This document shows positions 9,101 through 18,100 of a DNA stretch of 20,654 nucleotides, piece after piece. Numbering within the stretch: the first letter of the stretch is position 1; each line of letters begins with the position of its first letter. Source of the stretch: Acanthaster planci (taxonomy: Eukaryota > Echinodermata > Asteroidea > Valvatida > Acanthasteridae). The notes under the pieces were generated by a model. That model worked only from the letters and a program-made list of their open reading frames with translations. It was not told where the DNA came from and made no database searches. The position numbers and the translations under genes are program-made. Where the stretch lies: assembly GCF_001949145.1 (NCBI RefSeq), contig NW_019091514.1, positions 519,190-539,843 of the forward strand, in the 5' to 3' direction.

Positions 9101-12100
9101 TAAGTGATTTCAATAGTAGAGATGGTCATGATGTGTTTTTTTCCTCAGGTTTTTATTTTCATTGAAGGTTTTCTAAATATCCTGTCTTTTGATTAGTTCT
9201 TGGCTTTAGTCTGTCATTGTGTCTAAATTACATGTCAATTGCAAGACATAATGCATACTTATGGGCACATTTGCATGTTACATATGTGCATTTTATTGAT
9301 TGTATCAGTAATACATTCATGGAATTCTGCTTCTTTTGTTTGAATTCACAGGAACCAAACTCCCAAAGCCTCCTCTTCCATTTACGTCTTTTGATGTGGA
9401 CAAAGAGATGAATTCCATCTCGTTCTCTGCTTTCTCATCCTCGACCCTTGCCCCCTCCTCGCGACCCATCTCAAGCCATGCCTACTCTAAGGCCCCGTCC
9501 GCCGCGGCCGGCCAAGCCTCATCCTCCAAGCCGGCCCCCAAAGACCCTATGCAAGTACCCGTGGTGACCCTGGCCCACCACCTCCTGCCAGGGGTCAGCC
9601 TGCCGGAAGGGCTAGCACTGGGCCAACTACTGGCCGTCCTGCAAGGCAAAGGGTTCCCTCTGGGGTCACCATACTTGGAGCTGAGGTTAAATGTTAGGAT
9701 GCAAGAGATTGGTGCAACATCCAAGACCGATAGCTCCAAGAGCAGGGAAGCAAAGGAAGGTAACCACACATCTCAGTATGTTGACCTTTCTCTAGAAGGG
9801 ATGAATTATGCTAAAGACCATTCCAATGAGAATAATGCTGGTTCGTATCAGGAACACTCAGTGTACCCTCGTACAGTCGTTTCACACTCGTCACAAAAGT
9901 CAACATGGACGGAATTATTGTGACGGGGGGGAACACATCAACCCTGTTGAATTTTTCTTGAATGTGTGACAGTAACTTGGAAGCAACGAGCTTTTCATTG
10001 GAATATCGCAAAGTCCCACCAGGAACAGACCGTGTTTGATAAAAGAGCATCTCAGTTGGAACAGGAATGATTCAACTTTTAAGACATTCCTTATCAGTAA
10101 TTTTTGTTCGCCTGTGACAGTTTCTTCTCAGAATGATGGAGTCAGATTTTAAATGAGAGAGTTGGAAATCTATTGCAAGGACCAATTTTCAAATGGATTA
10201 ACCCTAACCCCCCAGGGTGTATGTAAAATCGTATTGAAATTGGAAGATTTGGGAGTGTTACGGTTAAGGTATTTTTTCTGGTGTAGTTCCGTTTGCCATG
10301 TTTGGGAATTAAGGTCACTTTTTATTTTGCGTCATCCCAGCAGCAACAAAGAATGGTGCGTCAGCGTCAGCCCCACCAACCACCTCAGGACTCCCCAGCA
10401 CAGTGGAAAAAGGCAACCCCTCTGACCAGTCAGTGCTGCTGGACTCGCCACCCATGCCCTCCTTCCTGCATGTCTTTGCCAGCCTAGGGGGCCTGGCACT
10501 GATTGCTGAGCACTTACCCATTGTGTACCACGACATCCCCAGGCAGGCTGCAGGGACCACTTCACGCCATTCAGAGAAGAACGAGGAAGGAGGAATGATG
10601 GCATGGCACTCTAGCACACCAGAGCATTGGGGATCAGCAGCTCAGGGCATTGTTGAAGAAGAAGATGTAAGTCACACAGAGAAGCGGTTTTCTATCACCG
10701 TTTCTTTACAGTGGATGTGATTTCTCTGGATTTTTCCGATTTCAATATTTGTGCCCCCCGGTAGTTGTTGATTTTTAGATGTTTAGCCGTTCAGATCGTG
10801 TTGTTTTTTGGGCTCTGTTTTACTAAAAGAAACTAACAGACCAAGTGCAAGATTCACATAATCAGCCATTTTGAGTGGATTTATGCCTTGTTAGCAATTA
10901 AAAGACCTCGAAAGTCATACTACTTTACTGTAGCTGTTGTTATGACCACTCAGCTATATGCTTCTTGGATTTCTCATCATCTCCCAACTTTAGTCCAAAA
11001 ATAAGAAACCTGTCTTTTTTTTCAATTCCATTCCTTTTCATCCTGTTTTGTTGTAGGAAACCCTCCTGAAGATTTCTAAATTCTGTTACATAAGCATTCG
11101 TGAAGCACTTATGACATGAATGGCATGCATCACTCTTGAAGGGTCTTGTCGTTGTCTTAAAGGTGTCTTGATAACAACATGTGGTCATTCCATGTTTTTG
11201 CGCCCAGCAATCCAAAGACGATCCTTTTGAAATTTTGGTTGGAAAGTAGTGTTCTTTCCTTTTTGTAAAGTTTATGCAAGGACTTTTTTTTTGAAGATGG
11301 GAAGGAGGTTGAGCAGATCTCTAGGATAATTTCTGATTAAAGAATATTGGATGTGGATTTTGTAAGCTTTCAATGAACAAGAATATTTCCATTATCATTT
11401 AGTAGCCAACTTGCTTTCTATTGTCTTCTCAACTGAAGTTCATGAATTTCAACATAGGTTTGATTCTCATAATACAAGGAATTGCAAACTGCCTCATTTT
11501 CTGCTGAAATTGTCAATAATTCATAGAGATGCTTGTGATACAAAATACATTGCTGTGTTCACTTGTTTGGCACCGTTTTAAATTCTACGCATTGTGACGG
11601 TGTATCCCAGAGCTGTAATATTGTATTGAATCAAAGAAAATAACGTCTTGGGTCATTTTTTTTTTTCAAAGCCGGCATTTTCACATACAGGCATGGAGCC
11701 GCCTGCTCCCAGCGGACTGTCCAGCTCGACTACGCCAGCGTCCCACGGCCCAGTCAATAGCACCGCGGTCATACCGCCTCACTCCCTGGCTGCCTTTGGT
11801 CTCTTTCTGCGTCTCCCCGGCTACGCTGAGGTCCTGTTGAGGGAGCAGAAGAAGGCGCAGTTCCTGCTGAGACTGGTGCTCGGGGTGACGGACGATGGAG
11901 ATGGAGGTCTGCTAAACCCAAGATTCCTTGTTTTGCACTGTTTCTTGAAAGCGTTCGTTTAGTCCCCCAAGCTACATTTAATGATTAGCACATCTGAAGA
12001 GATTAAGGGTTAATAAAATAAAGTGTATCAAGTGCATAAGCCTAAATGAAATTTTGGAATATTTGTAATGAGTTTTTCTGTACCAATTATTAAAGTGACC

Positions 12101-15100
12101 CAAAATATTTCAGTGACACTGAAAATGACTCTAGATATTTCTTATGAAACTTAACATGAAGTTAAATGTTTTGCGTATGTATAATTGATCCTTAATATTT
12201 TGTTGAGTCTAAAAAGTGACCCTTCATTTTTGCTGAATCAAAATTGATTATACATGTTTCGGTGAAGTTATAAAGTGAGCCATAAAAAAAATGAAATTGA
12301 AAAGTGACCTTATATATTTTGCTGAAGCTCCTCAAACATTTCCTCATTGATAGTTTGTAGAGTCTTGCTTTCCCCTCTCTCTCTGCAGGTCACATCCTGT
12401 CATCCCCAGTGGCTTCATCTCTGCCCACCCTTCCGTTCACCGTTCTGGTCACCTTGTTTGACAGTACTCCCCTGACCACTGACGATGGCGTGCTACTACG
12501 CCGGCGAACACTGGAGATTGGAGCTGTTCATTTGCTGTTGGCCTTCTTGGCGATCCTGAGCCATCATGGGCCCAGGGTCAGTACTAAGGCATCTGCACAA
12601 GAGGTTTGTTCTCACTGACGTTGTTTATCAGTGTTGGAGTCAAGCACTTCTAGTACATACAGTTTCTTCAAAAGTACTCACGAGTTTTCACTAGAACTCA
12701 CAAGTCTTCGCTAGAACTCAAGCCTTCACAAGTCCTCACAAGTACCCCAGTTTCAGTGTAAGCCATAAGCTATTAATTAAGAAGTGCTTGACTGTAGAAC
12801 TGTTATGTACAGTCATCATTGTCCCCAGGACTCGGAGGGAGTGGAAAAAACTACAAAAATTACAAGTAACATAATATCATGATCAGTGTTTGATGTGTGA
12901 CAATGGATCTTGCTGGTGTTGGAATCGCAGTAACTGTCTTTTGGAGAACTATGAGATAAATCCTTTTTTAAAGGGAGGACCAAAAGTCAAACTATGGCTT
13001 GTATATAGGTTGTGTACATTTCAAAATTTCACGGGGGTAGGAACTTCTGTAATTACGCCACTGGACCCAGCTGAGATTTTAACTGAAAAGTGCCTGATTT
13101 TTTTTTTATACCAAAAAAGTCTTTTTCAAAGCCTTAAAGCTCTTACTTATACATGGGTTGTTCAGTTGATTGTGTATTTCATTGCAAGAAACAAATTGTG
13201 TTTCTGCAGTGGAACAGCCCCCAAGGCAGTCAAGGCTCCGCCCCTCCGCCTACTACTGAGCAAAAGAATCAGTCATACTGGGCCAAGGGCACAGGGTTTG
13301 GGACGGGGTCAACGACCTCTGGATGGAACGTGGAACAAGCATTGAACAAGCAGAAGGCGGAAGAGGAGCATGCCACGTGTCTGCTACTGGTGAGACATAA
13401 GATGGATTTTAAGAGCGTAAAATAGAAAAGTAGATACGAAATGTAACTGTGACATCAGGAAAGAAGGTGTTCATGAGTTAACTGAACATGTGGTCATAGA
13501 TGCTGATTAAGAATTCTGCAAGATCCATTCCATTTGGTATTGAGATACACTCAGATTGCCCCATGCTCCGAACATTCTGGGTTAGAAGCAAGTGGACCAC
13601 CATTAGCATGTACATTTTTTTGCTGTGTTGTTTCCAGTTGGAACTGATAGTTCAAGACCGGTAAAGTGCCTACCAGAATATGTTAAAGGTTTTGAGCTTT
13701 GAGAGAACTGATATTGAGTAATGTGCACTTGGAGCAGGGTTGTGAAAATCTGTTCAAGATGTATATGTGGGTAAAAGATAGATATGAACTAACTATTTGA
13801 TAGATAGGTTTGATTTTACAAACTACAGGTTGACTGGTTCCGATGACTCAGTATCAGATTGTGTACAATATCTGAGTGGATTCCTGTCATGTGATTGGTT
13901 AAGCTTTAATCACATGACATTAAAGTATTCATCCCATTGCAAATGCACAGCATTCCCACAACACAAAAATAGAACATTGAGGTGCACAGTACACAGTAAA
14001 AACAACTTCCTAATCCATAAACCTTATGGACTTGTAGGCGAAGCAGGCATTTATCCAGGTGGGTTTATTTAGGCACTGTATAATACAAGTAATAAATGAT
14101 TCACAGTTTTGCAGTGGAGAGGAATGAGGTGGCAGATGAATGGCATTCCATTCAGCGTCTGCTTCATGAAAGGATTATTTTATCCGTCATCTTTTGAAAT
14201 TCTTTTTGTAACACACAGAAACACGAATCATTTGTATAATAAGAGAAAGCATTTCTATCAATTCACCCATGAACTGTAACTCTTTGTCGTTTACAGGTGT
14301 TGTCTAGCTTTATAAGTCCTAACCCCCACCGGATTAGTGACCCTTTGACCTCCCAGAAGGATGCCTCTGGCGACGTTAGCGTGGAGCAGCTCAGCAGCAT
14401 CTTCCCAGAGGTCTTTGTCGAGTTGCTTAGCAACTCCTGCCTCATCCCGGCCATTTCCTCCTACCTGAGGAATGATTCAGGTTAGATAAAACTTTCCAAT
14501 GTCTTTCTTGATCTCTCCAACCCCAGCTCTCCCCCCTGCAATCATGCCAAATAATCTGTCATTTGTTCTCAGTTACACAGCCACCTTGTTTGACTTGACT
14601 TTTGTAGTCTCAATCACAAAATTGGCATACGATTTGGAACATTCAAGTGTATGCGCAGTTCTTACTTTAAACAGATACATTCCAAATGAATTGGCATTTG
14701 ATTTTCATGCAGGGATAAACCATCTTTTGTCTTCAGATAATTGACGAAAGTTAACTTCCCTCAGTTTGGCAAGACACCTTGTGCATGCACATACTCAGAG
14801 AAGCCTCATGCCGAACTGATGCTTATATACATGAATCTAAACCCTAACTTCTCTCAGTTCGACAAGACACCTTCTGCATGCACATACTCAGAGAAGCCTC
14901 ATGCCGAACTGATGCTTATATACATGAATCTAAACCCTAACTGTCCTCAGTTTCCCTTCTGTTACAGTACTGGACATGGCCAGACACGTGCCCCTGTACT
15001 GTGCCGTATTGGAAGTGCTGAGAGCACTATCCCAGAATCCCTTGCTGGTCCCTCTGCTGCTACCCCAAGATGACGATCACTCAGACCTGTCGTTGGTTGC

Positions 15101-18100
15101 TCTCTTGGAGAAAATGAAGTCTTGTGTGGATACGTACACCTCCAAACTCAAGTAAGGACAAAACAAAAAAATCAGCATGAGCTTGTCTCCAGGAGATGGT
15201 GTGATTTCTGTGCATGAATGAGCCTGCAGTGACAAGATCATCATGTTCCATTGCATTCTCATCCTCATATTCATTCCTGTGATGCACAGAAACTCCATCC
15301 ATGTGCACATTCTGCTGAAAATAATCTATATATTGCACATCATTTGCACGCATGGACCATTCTCTGGCTTTCTTGGGGGTGCCCCATTTCAATTCTTGCC
15401 CGAATCTTATACACCATTTGGATTTTACTGACCGTTCAGCAATCTCGTCACGTGTATTAAAGCTAAATTCCCGAGGGCAAGAATAGTTCCTGACGATTCA
15501 TAGTTTCAGGTTTAAATGGGCAGACAATTCCGCACTTTCAACTTTCGCAAATTCACAGCCCGAATATTTGATCCGGCGTCGCAATTTTGCATTCGCACTA
15601 GCTCTTGCACCAAGGACGAATTGGCCTTTGTGCATCATTTGCCTGTCTTTTATCACAAACAGATTGAACAAGGATCCTAAGCCTGCCCATCACGTCAAGC
15701 AGACTGGAGGACCAAGCACTGAGGAGGACTTAGAGGCCGAGGGACTGACGCTACTGGTGCCTCAGATACAGCACACCGTGGATGTCGTCAGGCAGGGGAC
15801 CAGCAAGCTGATTGCAGACGCCATGGGTAGAATATCCATCTATGTTAGACAGTTAGGGGAAAACCTGACACTAAAAGAGCAAACCTTTGTCTGTCAGTTG
15901 GCGTGTATCTCTGAAATTTCCTCATGACCACAAATTTGCCCTGTAAGAGGAAATCTGTCACAAGGTCATCTGAGAGAAGGGGTACCCAACTTTTCAATTC
16001 AATATTTTACCATTTAAAAAAAAAGTGAATAATGCAGTGTCACTCAAGCAGTTGTCTGTTTGGCTACAAATTTCAGTCATATTCAGACCTCTGTCAAATC
16101 TGCAGGTGAGTTTAGTGGGTATCTGATACGGTTGGATTGACGGCGTTTCTTTGAAACCTTTCATATTTCCAGGTGATGATGAAGGTGGAAAGGGCAATAG
16201 GCCAAATGGCCGTAGTCTCAGCGAGATTGCCAAGCTCACCTTTGAGGAGAGATACACCACCATCATGAAGAAGCTTCAGTTTGGTAATGTCAACCTTTGC
16301 CCTCTCCTGTTCAGTTCTTTCCCTACCCAACAAGGGAAGCTCTGTGTTTATTTGGTTGCGTTATAGCACTGAAAAACAGGATAAACTATTGTCTGTCCTG
16401 AAGCCGGGCAAGTCAAAATGTTCATTCCCGAGTTCCATTCTACCAGTTATGACTTTGGTAAATCTCGTTTTCTTTTAGCTGCAACACATTTCAAAGATAT
16501 CGTTCTAGGAGTCTACCACTTTGATTTTATACTCCAAAAACAGAACAATTATAAATGGTCTTTCATGGACACTGTCGGGATAAATTCTAAAATGTAGAGT
16601 TAGGTACTATCCAGAGCATCAATCCAGGTTTTGGCCTCGAAGCCTACGTCAACTTAATTTGAAATATTTATGCACATTGACACTTGCTTAAGGAAGGAGG
16701 ATACATCACGACAATTAATTGACTTACAGTGCCAGGGAGGATATTATCTCTCATAAAGGACACATCTGCAGTCCGTGTTCTTGGTGACAGACTCAGGTCA
16801 TAGCTTGTTCTCTTTTCCAGAGCCGGGTTTGGTCTTTGCTTATTGTAGACGCACGGGCATATACTAGGCAGTAGACCAAACTCCAGCTCTGGGAAACAGT
16901 TCCATACACGGACATCACTTGACACTCTGTGCCCAAACCCTGTGAGACTGGTCCGAAAAATACAGTGTTTTCTAGGGAAATGCTCGGATATTTTCCCAGT
17001 TAAATTTGACTTTTTAGGACATGATATCACTTTCTGATGGCTCGTAAACTACTGACCGCAAGGGAAAATTAGTGATGTCCATATGTGGAACTCTATACCA
17101 GTCCTGGAATCCTAGTACAGTGATTTCATCAGTGCCCTTTTGTGTGTGTTTGTGTCCAGATACTTTCCCAATGGTTGGAGAGGACGAGGACGGTAAGATC
17201 TACCTGAAGATTTCCCACCACTACGCCTCCAACATCAAATCCTATGGCAACGTGACTAATGCCTCCAGGGCCCGACGCTTAGCCCAGGAGGTTGTTACGC
17301 TGTCCACATCGCTACCTCTATCGGCCTGCTCTAGTGTCTTTGTCCGTTGTGATGAGGAGAGGCTAGATGTGATGAAGGTAAACCAGCATTTCCAGTTTCT
17401 AGTTTATACCCGTTCAAATGCAAAGATAAGGGTTCCCAGAAGTTTATGACTGTCTGTGACTGTATATGACTGTGTGTGACTGTCCAAGTTGTGATTTGTA
17501 GATCTGGGCTGCCATATTACTTAGGATCAGTATTCTCGTCAGAAAAGAAAGTAACACCCATGATGGACTAACAAAGAACAGAAGACTAGAATTTTCATCA
17601 TGTTCTGCCTAGCATTAGTTTAACAAGAAATCAAAGATCTTTGGTTTCTGATCCAAGTATCAGTCTCTTTTGGGGCAAAGGGAGTGACTCCTGTCAACTT
17701 TGGCATCTTCCTCACCTAACAGTTTGATAAAATGGAGATTTTGATAAAAGCTTTTAGTGTTTAAAATAGTAAAGTATTTCCAGTGGTAGAGGGAAATTCA
17801 GTTCTACGGTAATCTTTATAGTATGATAGGAGAGCACACAAACCAGCAATGGGAAACTTGTAGTCTGGTCTAGACTGTAAGGAGGATTACATGAACTAAC
17901 GATCATGTTTCACTTCAGCTGTTGGGCTAAACTGCCATTCCTAAATGTGAATGAATTCCTCAATGTGAACGGAGGCATGTTTTGGCATTTATGCAGTTCC
18001 CATCCCCCAAGAAGTGTCTGACATCACAGCATAAATCATCAAAACGTGGCATCAGTAACCTTCACCCAAAATTGTTACGTCTCAATGAATCCTAGATTAA

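Noticed and set aside
10201-10215. Telomere-like CCCTAA strings (also once per 93-bp unit at 14761-14946)
   Set aside because: They are isolated single copies without a tandem array.
12890-13345. 151-codon open frame running into e15
   Set aside because: It is out of frame with the BIRC6 reading of e15, and the upstream part has no family match.
14741-15073. Protein with two 31-residue repeats
   Set aside because: The frame results from a 93-bp intronic duplication whose unit is a multiple of three; it crosses e17 in the wrong frame.
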